NCBI RefSeq assembly: GCF_011386835.1
Contig: NC_088796.1
Coordinates: 89,945,468-90,009,467 of the forward strand
Length of the DNA: 64,000 bases
DNA from: Chrysemys picta bellii
Taxonomy: Eukaryota; Chordata; Testudines; Emydidae
Reading direction: 5' to 3'
Part shown: in pieces, positions 33,306 to 44,844 of the stretch
How positions within the stretch are numbered: position 1 is the first letter of the stretch
Layout: every line of letters starts with the position of its first letter
Translations under genes and position numbers: made by a program
Notes under the pieces: model-generated
The model's input: only the letters and a program-made list of their open reading frames with translations
Databases searched by the model: none
Told to the model about the DNA's origin: nothing

Positions 33306-34866
33306 TAGGGCCCTACCAGATTCACGGTCATGAAAAACTCATGCCGGACCATGAAATCTGGTCTTTTGTGTGCTTTTACCCTATACTATACAGATTTCAT
33401 GGAGGAGACCAGCGTTTCTCAAATTGGGGGGCCTGACCCAAAAGGGAGTTGTGGGGGGGGAGAGTTGCAAGGTTATTTTAGGGGGGTCTCAGTATTGCCA
33501 CCCTTACTTCTCCACTGCCTTCAGAGTTAAGTAGCTGGAGAATGGCAACTGTTGGCCGGGCACCTGGCTCTGGAGACGGCACCGTGCCATCAGCAGCACA
33601 GAAGTAAGGGTGGCAATATCATACCATGCCACCCTTACTGCTTTGCTGCTGCCTTCAGAGCTGGGTGGCCAGAGAGTGGCGGCTGCTGACTGAGGTCCCA
33701 ACTCTGCAGGCAGCAGTGCAGAAGTGGCAACACTATACTATGCCATCCTTACTTCTGTGCTGCTGATGGCGGTGGCTCTGTCTTCTGCCACTCTCCAGCT
33801 GCCCAGCTCTGAAGTCAGTGCCGCTGCCAGCAGCAGCGCAGAAGTAAGGGTAGCCAGGGCCAGCTCCAGACACCAGCAAACCAAGCACATTTTCAGGAGT
33901 GGCATTCCAGCCAGCCTTTTTTTTTTTTTTTGCGCACTCTTGGGGCTGCAAAAGCCTAGAGTGGGCCCTGTCAGCAGCAGCGCATCCTGCACAGGGGGCG
34001 CCCTGGGGCCGCTGCAGTTCACGTCGGGGAGCAGCGCACGCACCTTATGGCCGGGCGGGCTCAAAGTGCGGGACCCTGGGCTGGGGGCTGCCCCACGGGG
34101 CACAGGGAGCCGCCTGCAGGTGCCGCAGGGCGGCCGCCCCCTAGCACCACAGCCAGGGCTGGGCAAAGCAGCCCGAGCCACCCAGGTACTGTGGCAGGGC
34201 GGCCAGGAGCAGCAGCAGCAGGGCCATAATGGGGACCGGTGCCCGGGGCACTGCTGTGTGGGGCCCGCATCCTGCTCTTCGGGGCTACGCTTCCTCTGGG
34301 GCTGCCCTGCCCCTGCTCCTCAGCCCCCTGCCAGGGCAGTCCTCCGGCTCTGCCCTCCTGGATCCCGGCTGGTCCTGGAGGCGGGAGCCCCGGCTGGAGG
34401 GACCCTGAGCTGAGGTGCGGCCCAGGAGCCCCGCTACTTACCCCGACCCTGCCAGTGCCGGACCGGCTGGAGGCGAGGGGGGAGCGGGCAGAGTCAGCAC
34501 TGGTGGGGGGAAGCCCAGGGTTGGGGCAGCAGGAGGTGTGGGTAGGGTGGGGGGGAGGGGAGAGCCCAGCGCTGGGGCAGCAGGAGGGTGCAGAGGGAGC
34601 CCAGGGCTGGGGTGGGGGGGGGCAGCCAAACATTTTTTTGCTTGGGGCAGCAAAAAAACTAGAGCTGGCCCTGAGGGTAGCAGTACCACAACCCCTTTAC
34701 AATAACCTTGCAACCCTCCCCGCCCCACACAACTCCTTTTTGGGTCCGGACCCCTACAACACCATGAAATTTCAGACTTAAATAGCTGAAATCATGAAAT
34801 TTATTATTTTTAAATCCTATGACCGTGAAATTGAACAAAATGGACCGTGAGTTTAGTAGGGCCCTA
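33306..34866. mobile_element. hAT-type element hosting a nested insertion
   Basis: 1561 bp between TAGGGCCCTACC and GTAGGGCCCTA, with flanks gcaatagt (33298-33305) and acaatagt (34867-34874), an 8-bp target with one mismatch. The subterminal parts carry 'ttcacggtcatg' and 'ctatgaccgtgaaattg'. The interior repeats a unit around 'gccacccttacttctg ... gcagaagtaagggtggc' several times. A second element sits inside at 33855-34673. No transposase is present. Confidence 0.87.
33855..34673. mobile_element. hAT-type element nested in the previous one
   Basis: 819 bp from CAGGGCCAGCTCC to AGAGCTGGCCCTG, with a perfect 8-bp target duplication agggtagc at 33847-33854 and 34674-34681. The interior is very GC-rich with a T15 run near 33918. 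Open frames of 229, 190 and 180 codons cross it on both strands, but they are GC-driven and have no domain. Because it splits the outer element, it is the younger of the two. Confidence 0.9.
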
Positions 34867-34874
34867 ACAATAGT

Positions 34875-35671
34875 AAATCACAACTGGGGAAATTTATTCC
34901 TATCTAATCTCAGTGCTCAATGTATTTATAGAAATGACATACAGAGAAAGAAAATCTGGGTGTTTGCCATTGATTCTTAGAGATTTTGATAAGATAAATA
35001 GCAAACTTACCTTTCAGTTTTGGTAGTTAATCTCATTGATTAAATGAGACTCACTAATGTGAGTAATGCAAGCAGGATTTAGCCCTCAGTATATATGTGT
35101 GCTTTCTTAGTAGAGGAGATTTGCAAGAGTGTGATTTTCACCAAATTTAGAAGGCAAAGCTCTGGGAAGTAGGCTGTAGATGAGACATAAGGCCTGATTA
35201 TGATCTCAGACCAGTGTAAAAACAGTCCTCTAAGTCAACGGAGTTAAACCAGGGAAAATGAGATCATGTCACACCCATTCGATCTATTAAAGTAAGATCT
35301 TGATTCAGCCCAAGGTTTCTCAATCACCAGTGAAGCACAGGGCACAGAACCCTGGTGGTGGAAAGTCTGCTTGAGGAACAGTTCCAGGAGCACAATGCAC
35401 CTGCAGGCTCCCATTCTTCTAGGAGGCCCACATCCAGCCAGCATAGACTCAAAGATGAGTACCATTGATTGGGCCTGGGCAGGTGCAGGTCAGCCAGAGG
35501 ATGCACTCATTCAGCACGTTCTCTTAGACAACCTCCAACGTGCAAGGTTCACGTGGGTCCTTCCTGGGGGAACCTCCAGGGACAGATCTAGTTCTCTCTG
35601 GTGGGAAGTACAATTTGACACACACCCAAACCTCCTACCCTTATTGGAGTAGGAGATAAGTGGAGCCCTTA
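34875..35671. other. No gene recognised
   Basis: Contains a fold-back repeat piece at about 35185-35310. No domain in the open frames. Confidence 0.4.
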
Positions 35672-35774
35672 GGGCCAGATTCTCTTATACCATTCATAAA
35701 CCAGTGTGATCCCCCTTGACTTTACTGGAGTTATTTCTGATTAAAGCAGTGAACGTGACAGGAGAATCAGACCC
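35672..35774. repeat. Fold-back sauropsid repeat
   Basis: Ends 'gggccagattctctta' and 'ggagaatcagaccc' are inverse complements with minor changes, enclosing 'ttactggagttatttctg'. Confidence 0.6.
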
Positions 35775-35823
35775 ATTGATTTTAATTTTGCACAGAACTG
35801 ACGATATCAAGAGAGCAACCCAG

Positions 35824-35892
35824 TGCAGGGGGCTGGAAATGATGACTTCTTGAGGTCCCTTCCAGGCCTACATTTCGATACTTCTATGATTC
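35824..35892 (+). repeat. CR1 3' terminal fragment
   Basis: 'gggggctggaaatgatgac', 'gaggtcccttccaggcc' and 'cttctatgattct' match the last 70 bp of CR1. Confidence 0.75.
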
Positions 35893-36029
35893 TGCTGCTA
35901 GCGCTGGTCATTTGGGCAGTCAGCTGATCTTTCAAGATGATCTAATGTTATTACAAAAGTTTCTGATCATATATAAAAGAAGTAAATGTAAACTTATCTA
36001 TTTACCATGATCATTGCAAACATACTGGA

Positions 36030-36236
36030 CCTGATTCTGATCTCACTTGCACCAGTTTTGTACATAAGCAGCTTCACTGGGCCACAACTGGTCTCAGTTA
36101 CCTTATGTAAATCCAGAATAATTCCATTGAACTCCATAGGTCTATTACAAATTTACATGGGCTAACTGAGAGCACATCTAGACCATCTGCTTCACTGAAA
36201 TAACACCTGATTTATAGCAGTGTGAGATTAGAATCA
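36030..36236. repeat. Fold-back sauropsid repeat
   Basis: Inverse ends 'cctgattctgatctcac' and 'gtgagattagaatca'. The interior carries mirrored pieces around 'aattccattgaactcc'. Confidence 0.6.
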
Positions 36237-36924
36237 TGTATGTGTTGAAGCTGCCTGTATACATACTGTATGCAACTACATATCCAGTATATAGTTATAG
36301 CGGAGTATAATATGAGGCTAGAGAGCCTGAATGTGGGGTGTAGAATGAAAAATGAAGCTTTATTTTCATGCTCACACCTGAAATGTAAATGCATAACAGC
36401 TGTTTAGGTATCTATCTCACATTCATCACGGTGTAAAATATGTAACACATCATAATGGACTCTATGGAAAGCCTGTATTATACAAGTGATTGTAGAGAGC
36501 TCTCCATTAATAAATTAATTTAATTTAAAACAGAGGCCCTGGATCTTCCCTTCATAATAATTTTCCTGTCAGTGGGGCCCAAATCTCACATTGAGGAATC
36601 ACGCTGAAGAGCTTGGTGGGAGAAATGTGCCCTCTGGCAGTTGGATGTACTACATCCAGAAATCTTTTAAATCCTAAGAGCTTTCAAAGTATGGGAGCCC
36701 TGAGGGCAACAGGATGTAAAACCTTAGTCTGTTTATTATTATTTTTGGTTCATACTAGACCTGGCATTTCATTTCCCCACTTCAGTCCAACTGAAGACAG
36801 TATCAGTGTATTTGTTTTTACCATAGCCCATTTTGGGTTCTGTACTGAACTGATTAGAGTGTGTTGGAATATTGAAATGTGATCTGGTAGCTAGAGTAAG
36901 GATTTCTAGTTCTTCTCTGACTCA
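36237..36924. other. No gene recognised
   Basis: AT-rich and unrecognised. An 89-codon open frame at 36613-36882 has no motif. Confidence 0.4.
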
Positions 36925-37050
36925 CTGTGCCACCCTATGGGAGTCACTGAACGTCTCTGAAGCAGTGTACCCATCTGTACAAGGCATGAGGGAGTAGTTC
37001 ATGAACAGGATAAAGCGTGCTATAGAAATGCAATTTTTAAATCTTTATGC
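36925..37050 (+). repeat. MIR SINE fragment
   Basis: 'gggagtcactgaacgtctct', 'gtgtacccatctgtacaa', 'ggataaagcgtgctatag' and 'aaatgcaatttttaaa' follow MIR order with divergence. Confidence 0.6.
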
Positions 37051-37595
37051 AACTGTGGGGTGTTAACTTTCATACTCTTTTTGCTTTTTCAATACTTTCC
37101 CTTCTTTTTGCCTCCCAAGGGAATGAAATGTTGAGGTTATTCTTCCAGGGCTGGATAAGATCACTCGTTTAATGTGCTGCTGAGAGCAAATTACACAGGA
37201 TTTTCCAGTGATGGGAACAGCATGTTCACATATGACAAAGGCTGGTACAGAAGAGCTGAGGTTCCAGTGCTCTAAAAAGAGGCAAAGAAAGCTGGTGTTT
37301 AGAGATGAAGCTCTGGGTTCAGGGTCTTTGGCAGGAACACCCAGTGCACTTAATGAAGCAAACTAACCAGACCAAAAGTTACCAAAAATCAGGTTTCACA
37401 GTGATGGACACAGTGTAAGACCCTTAAGAGAAGAGAAGACAAACCTTACATTAAAAAATGTGTTTGCTGAAAAGTGAGGAGTCTTTTAATAAGGGACACA
37501 GCACTGAGCTTCATCCAAAGCTCACGGAAGACAATTGGAGTCTTTCCACTGACTTCAATGGGCTTTGGATCTGGCACACTATCTGCAGGGAGGAA
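37051..37595. other. No gene; one fold-back fragment
   Basis: At about 37505-37575 'gacttcaatgggctttgg' belongs to a palindromic sauropsid repeat. Nothing else recognised. Confidence 0.4.
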
Positions 37596-37974
37596 ATGCA
37601 GAGTAACTTCTTTCCACGCAATTGTGCTCCCAGCAATCCAAAAGGCCTATCCCTGGTATTTGATTACCAGATGCTCAGGTTTTTACTAATCCGTTAGCTA
37701 TTACAGCTGCATTCCATGGTTTTTATAAGAAGTGCTACAGCTGTGAATCCATAAAGTGACTCCTGAAGCGATGACTGACTTTGGAGATTACCAGTCCCAT
37801 CTCCTTCAGAACAGGATGGAACTTCCCCAGAGGCCTCATATCACTGGAGGAAATCCAGGATAACCTCATACTGTTTAATCCTAGCAAGGCTTTGGGAGAG
37901 GGGAGAAGAGCAAACAGCTTTCCCGCTGAACTCTGAATTCTTACCCCTCAGGTGTTCCCTGTTCTCCAGAAGGT
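37596..37974. repeat. Left arm of a distant inverted repeat
   Basis: About 380 bp collinear with the reverse complement of 57336-57718. Shared runs include 'accagatgctcaggttttta', 'gctattacagctgcattcca' and 'aagaagtgctacagctgtg'. I estimate 85% identity by eye. The family is not recognised; it has no obvious terminal repeats or coding frame. Confidence 0.85.
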
Positions 37975-38249
37975 TTCAGCAACGTGCTGCCAATAGTTTA
38001 ACAAGAGGCTTGGACAAAAATGTTCTACCTTAGGCTGTGATAAACCGTATGTCCTAGTGGTGCAACATGTGCTTGGCCAGAGAGGTGGGAGAGACAGGGG
38101 AATATTATACACATACACGCGCACACAGACACATGCACGCAAACAAAAACACTATCTCATGCTATAAACAAAGAAGGAAGCAGCAGCACTTACCAAACAA
38201 AGTTATACTAAGGAAATAGTTATACTTTGTCCTTAAAAGCCTACCCAGG

Positions 38250-38374
38250 TAGGTGAGGTAATGTCTTTTATTGGACCAACTTCTGTTGGTGAGAGAGACA
38301 GACTTTTGAACAGAAGTTGGTCCAGTAAAAGATATTACCTCACCCAACTTGTCTCTCTAATATCCTGCTACCAA
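38250..38374. mobile_element. Two Penelope-like fragments head to head
   Basis: 38253-38287 carries 'tattggaccaacttctgtt' and 38309-38343 carries its inverse 'aacagaagttggtcca', around a 21-bp centre. Both come from the unit seen at 31.6 kb. The hammerhead core is absent from both. Confidence 0.7.
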
Positions 38375-40096
38375 CTCTGCTATATTCAATATACTGCAAC
38401 ACTGCTTATTCAATATATTGGTAGTGTAGTGGAGAGTTACATTTCAATAGGAAGGAAATTAATATCCTTTAGAAAATTCCTGCCGTATGATTCAATTCAG
38501 TGTATCCCAAAGGCAACAAATTTGATCACTTTGGTAGTGTTTTTATGAGCCCCAGAAATAAAATTCATCCCAGGTAAGGATGAGTTAACAAAGGGGATGA
38601 CTCCATCACAGACAAGACAATCACCTCAACTATTCCTTCATTTTGGTAGTGGAATTTTAACAAGGGATTTCTGGGAGTCCCCTCCAGCTCTTGCTGGATG
38701 GTATTTGAGAAACTGAATCCAATTGTACTTTCTCTGTTTATATGAATGATGATCTCTTCTCCCTAAGAGCAAAGAAAGGTCAAAATAGACAATGTGTTTC
38801 CAGTCACACACCTGTCTTATTTAATACAAAGTGGAAATTCCTACTGAGGTGTTGGTCAAGTGCCTAGTAAATCTGACTCCACACCTTGTGCATCCATCTC
38901 ATTTTTATTACAGACTAGCCTACAGCCAGCATAGGGCCAGGCTGTACTTGGCCTTCGCCAAGATGGGCAAGGTATAGGAGGGTGGAAAGATTATTCACTT
39001 CTACGTCCCCCCCTCCTTCCACCACACATACACAATGCAGAGGCCAACTACAATTGCCATTTCTTCACTCTCCTGAGCACAGAGGCTACTAGTTCAAGCC
39101 ACACCAAAAGAAGAAGAGAAGAGATGAAGTGATGGACAGGCTGTCAAAAAAATTAATTGCCACACATCTTCAATTGCTCTGCTTGTGAAATAAGGCACTA
39201 CTTCGAATCATGAGTCCCACACCCATAACAAACATGTAAAGTATCCACAGAAACCATCAGCTACACCTGTTTGTTTTCAATGGTCTGATTTATATTTAAA
39301 ATACCTCTATTAGGTGTGTTATGTTCTTTCTACAATGTCCAACTTATTCATGAGGAAAAAGATTTATTTTTACAAGAGTAGCATCTGGGTTGGGTTTAGT
39401 AAGGGAGCTTGTGAAAACCAAATGTTGGCATGGTATTCCATACCTTTAGCACAAAAATAAGACCTACAGCAGTTTATGCTGATTTATTCTTTGATAAGAT
39501 ACTAGTTAACATCCCTTGCTTCATTTTCATACTAAGGAAAAGAATTGCCAAGTTTAATTATCCAGCCTTTAAAAATTGTGCTCCCTCTGACTGGGAGGGG
39601 AAAAGGGATGGTATGCTCTGGAGGTTAGACAGGGTGAGATCATAGACGTAAATTCCAGAAAAGTAACTGGATGCCAAACTAAGAAGTTCAAATAAAAATA
39701 GGAAGAGACAAAACTAAACAATGTAAAACCAAGATTTTCCAAAATGGGTGCTTACAACATGGTCTGATTTTAAAAGATGCAGAGCTTCCAGCAACTCCAG
39801 TTGACCTCAGTAGTTGCTGCTCGGTATTTGAAAAAAATCAGGCCATTTATTTAGGGCTAGATCCTCTTACCCCTACTCACACTAAGTGAAATCCTGGACC
39901 CATCAGTGTCAACAGCAAAAGTCATTGATGTAAATTGTGGCAAGTTTCACCCACTAATACCTTACTGCACAAGTTGTCCCACTGAAGTCAGCTGCCCATG
40001 AAGTAAGGAGCTATTCAGTTTGAGTATGGTTATTAGAATATAGACTTTTGATAATGGGCCAAATTCATAACTCCATGTAAGTCAATGGTGTTAGCT
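38375..40096. other. No gene recognised
   Basis: AT-rich sequence, with fold-back fragments near 39850-40085. No domain in the short frames. Confidence 0.4.
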
Positions 40097-41297
40097 CAGA
40101 GATGTAGTTATCAGTGGTTCACAGTCAAGCTGGAAGGGAATATCAAGTAGGGTCTTGCAGGGTCAGTTCTAGGTCCAGTTCTGTTTAATATCTTCATCAA
40201 TGGATTTAGATAATGGCATAGAGAGAACACTTATAACGTTTGTGGATGATACCAAGCTGGGAGGGGTTGCAAATGCTTTGGAAGATAGGATTAAAATTCA
40301 AAATGATCTGGACAAACTGGAGAAATGGTCTGAAGTAAATAGGATGAAATTCAATAAGGACAAATGCAAAGTATTCCACTTCGGAAGGAACAATCAGTTG
40401 CATATATACAAAATGGAAATGACTGCCTAGGAAGCAGTACTGCAGAAAGGGATCTGGGGGTCAGAGTGAATCACAAGCTAAATATGAATCACCAGCGTAA
40501 CACTGTTGCAAAAAAAGCTAACATCATTCTGGGATATATTAGCAGGAGTGTTGTAAGGAAGACAAGAAGTAATTCTTCTTCTCTACTCCATGCTAATTAG
40601 GCCTCAACTGGAGTATAGTGTCCTGTTCTGGGCACCACATTTTGGGAAAGATGAGAACAAACAGGATAGAGTGCTGAGAAGAGCAACAAAAATGATTAAA
40701 GGTCTGGAAAACATGATCTAGGAGGGAAGATTGAAACAATTGGGTTTGTTTAGTCTGGAGAAGAAAAGACTGATGGGGGACATGATAACAGTTTTCAAGT
40801 ACATAAAAAGTTGTTACAAGGAGGAGGGGAAAAAAATGTTCTTGTTAACTTCTGAGAATAGGACAAGAAGCAATGGGTTTAAATTGCAACAAGGGAGGTT
40901 TAGGTTGGACATTAGGGAAAAATGTCTTAAAGGTCAGGGCAGTTAAGCACTGGAATAAATTGCCTAGGGAGGATGTGGAATCTCTGTCACTGGAGATTTT
41001 TAAGAGCAGGTTAGACAAACACCTGTCAGGGATGGTCTAGATCAGTGGTGGGCAAACTGTGGCCCATCCGGGTAATCTTCTGGCCGCTGCTTCCTGTAGC
41101 TCTCATTGGCCTGCAGACGGTCAATGTAAACAAACTGTCTCGCAGCCTGCCAGCGGATTACCCTGATGGGCCGCGTGCAGCCTGTGGGCCACAGTTTGCC
41201 CACCACTGGTCTAGATAATAGTTAGTCCTGCCTTGAGTGCAGGGGACTGGACTAGATGACCTCTCAAGGTCCTTTCCAGTCCTATGATTCTAAGTAG
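40097..41297 (+). pseudogene. CR1 LINE, RT C-terminal half to 3' end
   Basis: The frame 40200-40430 reads FVDDTKLGGVANALEDRI, with the catalytic Asp-Asp (40245-40250) intact. The frame 40364-40600 has STAERDLGVRVNHKLN and AKKANIILGYISR, and 40731-40946 has GLFSLEKKRLMGDMITVFKY. Each lies in a different frame and stops interrupt them, so this is a 5' truncated dead copy. The 3' UTR ends with 'actggactagatgacctctc' and 'cagtcctatgattct'. A hAT-type MITE at 41043-41208 splits the 3' UTR. Confidence 0.93.
41043..41208. mobile_element. Short hAT-type MITE inside CR1
   Basis: 166 bp from CAGTGGTGGGCAAACTGTGG to CCACAGTTTGCCCACCACTG, perfect inverted ends of at least 20 bp. It has an exact 8-bp target duplication gtctagat at 41035-41042 and 41209-41216. 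Confidence 0.95.
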
Positions 41298-41357
41298 AGA
41301 TCAAGGTGAGGCAGGGTTTAGGGAAGCACAGCTCCCTCTCCTCTGTGAAAATATCAG

Positions 41358-41374
41358 AGATAGATAGATAGATA
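41358..41374. repeat. (GATA)n microsatellite
   Basis: Short run of tagatagatagata. Confidence 0.8.
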
Positions 41375-41460
41375 AGGAGGCTGAGGATAATTAAACATTA
41401 TTTCATACAGAAGGGAGCTGATGCCACACTTTAGTTTCCCAGAGAGTTTTGTATAGCCTC

Positions 41461-42131
41461 TGTGACAAAGTTCCTCCTCTATCTTGGTGGGTCCTGCGCT
41501 TATTGGGGGATTTTCTTGCATTCAGAGATTCACCATGTGGGTTATGGAACAGCCCAGAGACCTTCCCTCTGGAAGAACCCACAGTCCAGGTCAATTGGGA
41601 GGTTTGGGGGGAGCCCAGCCCGCCCTCTACTCCGGGTTCCAGCCCAGGGCCCTGTGGACAGCAGCTGTCTATAGTGCCTCCTGTAACAGCTGCATGACAG
41701 CTACAACTCCCTGGGCTACTTCCCCATGGCCTCCTCCAAACACCTTCCTTATTCTCCACTTCTTACTTCTCCAGGACCTTCCTCCTGGTGTCTGATAACA
41801 CTTGTGCTCTTCAGTCCACCAGCACCACACCCTCTCAGCTCCTTACACCTCTTGCTCCCAGCTCCTCACACTCTCACCACAAACTGAGGTGAGCTCCTTT
41901 TAAAACCCAGGTGCCCTGATTAGCCTGCCTTAATTGATTCTAGCAGCTTCTTCTTAATTGGCTCCAGGTATCCTAATTAGCCTGCCTGCCTTAACCAGTT
42001 CTAGCAGGTTCCTGATTACTCTAGTGCAGCCCCTGCTCTGGTCACTCAGGGAACAGAAAACTACACATCCAGTGACCAGTATATTTGCCCTCTACCAGAC
42101 TCCTGTACCCCACTGGTCTGGGTCTGTCACA
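41461..42131 (+). mobile_element. Solo LTR of an endogenous retroelement
   Basis: 671 bp opening with TGTGACAAAG and ending GGTCTGTCACA, the TG...CA ends of an LTR with a 7-bp inverted match. It is flanked by an exact 4-bp repeat cctc (41457-41460, 42132-42135). There is no internal gag or pol sequence on either side, so it is a solo LTR left by recombination. The interior has paired 'cctaattagcctgcct' style repeats near 41910-41990. A weak TATA-like 'tttaaaac' lies at about 41898. Orientation is taken from the TG end. Confidence 0.82.
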
Positions 42132-42135
42132 CCTC

Positions 42136-42727
42136 CCAAAGAGAATGTACTTGTACTGTTTGAGTACTTTGGAGTTCACTCAGTCAACAGCTACAGAAGA
42201 TTAAGGATGTGAACTGGATATAAGACACAGAAAGGGAACTTGCAGCAGGAGGTAGTTTCATCCCAAAGAGCTGCTCTCTCATTGCTTTGTAGCTCTAGTC
42301 ATGTTACTGGCATGAGAATCATGTTTATACTGTAAATCCTCATATTATAGTTTAGCTCTGTGTTCCTTTTTAACTTTCAGCTTTCAAATTGCTTCACTGC
42401 AGAGGGGATTATGTCATATTTTACCAACCGTGACTGTAAAAGCTAATGGCTGGGAATGTGCTTGTTTTAACTGTTTCTGTTTAGTGCAAGGAAGTAGATA
42501 TTACAGCCTTGGATATGCTTCTCCAGGGTTCCTCACCTTTAAAAGGTAAACACTGTTTATTTTCTGATGGTTTTAGGTTTTGTTCAGAAGACAAAGAGTT
42601 CTTCTGTAAAGACTTGAACTCTTGGACCTTTATGTAGAATTGAAGCTTGATTCAATTTTACAGCAAAGTACTCCATTAATTTCAGTGGAGTTACTCCTGA
42701 TTTACACTAGTGTTAGTGAGTGGAAAA
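42136..42727. other. No gene recognised
   Basis: Unrecognised apart from a fold-back fragment near 42640-42715 ('ttcagtggagttactcctg'). Confidence 0.4.
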
Positions 42728-42730
42728 TCA

Positions 42731-42933
42731 GGGTACATCTACATGGCAATTAAACACCAGTGGCTGGCCCAGGTCAGCTGACTTTGGCTCATGGAGCTCA
42801 AGCTCCAGCACGAGCCCAATCGTCTACACATCAATTTTACAGTCCCACAGCCCAAGCCATGTTGTCCCAAGTCACTTGATCCGGGCCAGCCATAACCATG
42901 TTGCAGGTCTTTTATTCCAGTGTAGCCATACCC
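42731..42933. mobile_element. Harbinger-type MITE
   Basis: 203 bp from GGGTACATCTACA to TGTAGCCATACCC with perfect 3-bp target repeats tca (42728-42730, 42934-42936). The interior carries 'ggctggcccaggtcagc' and a 'gatccgggccagcc' partial inverse. Non-coding. Confidence 0.82.
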
Positions 42934-42936
42934 TCA

Positions 42937-44836
42937 GGCCCATGGCCTGTTGCTGCATCACACTGCTTACTGAGTGACTGTAGGGCATTGCTTATTCTCA
43001 AACTTTGATTAATCTTTTGTGTGTCTATTTGTTATTATTATTTACATGACTCCATATACATGCAGGACATGTCACAGAACAAATAAATAAAGATAGCTTC
43101 TCTGCACAAAGGAGCTGACAATCTTAGCCCCACTGAAGTTATAAAACTAAATGTAAAACATTCCTATTTCCATTGAGCAAGCAGACAAAACTCTATGAGA
43201 CAACCTAATTTAAAAAGAATAGCATGGTGGGTTAACTTAATCTTGCTCTTAGATCTTCACTGCAGCCCACTCATTGAAGGACACAAGCTCTGAGGGACAT
43301 AATTTATTCTTTCCCTGCTATTAGCTCAGCCATCCATACCAACTGAAAGGCTCTGGATCAGACTAAAAATGTCTTAATTAGATGAGGGGATGAAGGTCTC
43401 TACTCTGTTCTCATGTGATGCTGAGGGTCATCCATACTTGGAAAATATTGTTTCTTTTCTCCTCCCATCCTGAGCTGTCACTTCTCTCTCTGTAGAGTGA
43501 TACTGTCAAAATGTTGCCAAATTCAATCCCATTTAATGTAACTCCATTTAAGTCTCCATTGGTGTAATATAATTGACATAAATAGGGTGGCTAGAGCAGC
43601 ATCACCATCACCTGATTGGAGGAGACAAGGTGTCCCAGCTAAGAGTTACCTATCCACCCCATTTTCTTCTGCAAAAATATCTGTCCCTTGACTGGCTCCT
43701 CCATTACTGCAGGCCAAGGCAAGGGGTGAAGGAAATGACCCAACAACAACAACTCCCTTTTCCCTACAGGGTAGAAAAGTCAGATTAATAATACTTAATA
43801 AATTTGGCATAAAATCTATCTTTTAGAATGTCTTTAAATTTGAAGAATGCAAGAAAATGCACCAGGTATTTCATAATTTTCTGGGGAAGAACACCTGGAC
43901 CGCCCATTTTTATTTCAACACAGGTTTTCCATCCTGGTCAAGTCTAAATTATAATGTTTATAAACAGGTGGGGGCAAGAAGCTGCGTGGACACACACTTT
44001 TCGTTGATGGACTTTGGGCTGCCTGGGCACAAAGAACTTTTTTCAAAAACATTTCTGCTCCTGTCCTCAGTCTCTTTCTCTTGACACATCCCATCAACAC
44101 ATAACATCAAGGCCTGTCACAATGGCCACCTAATATAAAATTTCTGAAGTAAATTGTCACCCATTATGATCTGCAATGAGACAAGCAAACAGAAAACAAG
44201 TATAATTTAAGGACAGCAAACAGACTGATAAATATGGCACTTAAAAGGTTTATAGTTGAACAGCCATTGATTTGGGAAACATACACATTAGGGTTAAGCT
44301 GTTGAAAAGAAAAGCCAAGAGGGGAGGTGAAATGGAAAGTTCAAGCTGCAGGATGAGTGATCAGTAGATGGCCAATGTGCTAGACATTGCAGGACAGGTG
44401 TGAGATGGGTGCTGTTTAATTGCCAGTATGGAAAAGACCTGAGATGTGAAGGGATCCTGCTGCAGACTAAGCTATACATAGACTGTACATATAGATACAC
44501 AAACATAATAAACATATACACATAAGTAATGTGGATGTGTCAAGTAGGGCTATATGGACTCTAACAGGTTACCTAGTTCTAAATACCCTCTCCTTCCTTC
44601 CCCCCCCCCCCCCCGTTGCTTTTCTTTTGATTTTTTTTTTATTTCAGGCTTATTTTGTGATATTTCTGCCCCTCTCTGCATCAGCCTCATGTCATTTTGC
44701 CAGCAGCTCCTGGGCTTGGGCAGGAGCAGGAGCCTGGGCTGCTTTATCATCATCTAGAGGAAGGAGATGATGGGTAAAGGGAAGAGCCAGGAGCCCCAAT
44801 CCCTCAGGCAGTAGTAATAGTGACCTGAGTCCTTTC
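42937..44836. other. No gene; weak MIR-like piece
   Basis: At about 43030-43130 'tgtcacagaacaaataaa' and 'aaaggagctgacaatctta' suggest the MIR-like family seen at 13.6 kb. Otherwise unrecognised. Confidence 0.4.
44600..44614. repeat. Poly-C tract
   Basis: 15 consecutive C after 'ctccttccttc'. Lengths of such runs are prone to sequencing error. Confidence 0.85.
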
Positions 44837-44844
44837 CCACCAGG

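Noticed and set aside
33724..34781. Open frames of 229, 190 and 180 codons on both strands
   Set aside because: They lie inside a very GC-rich non-autonomous element, overlap on opposite strands, cross element borders and have no domain. The lack of stops comes from composition.
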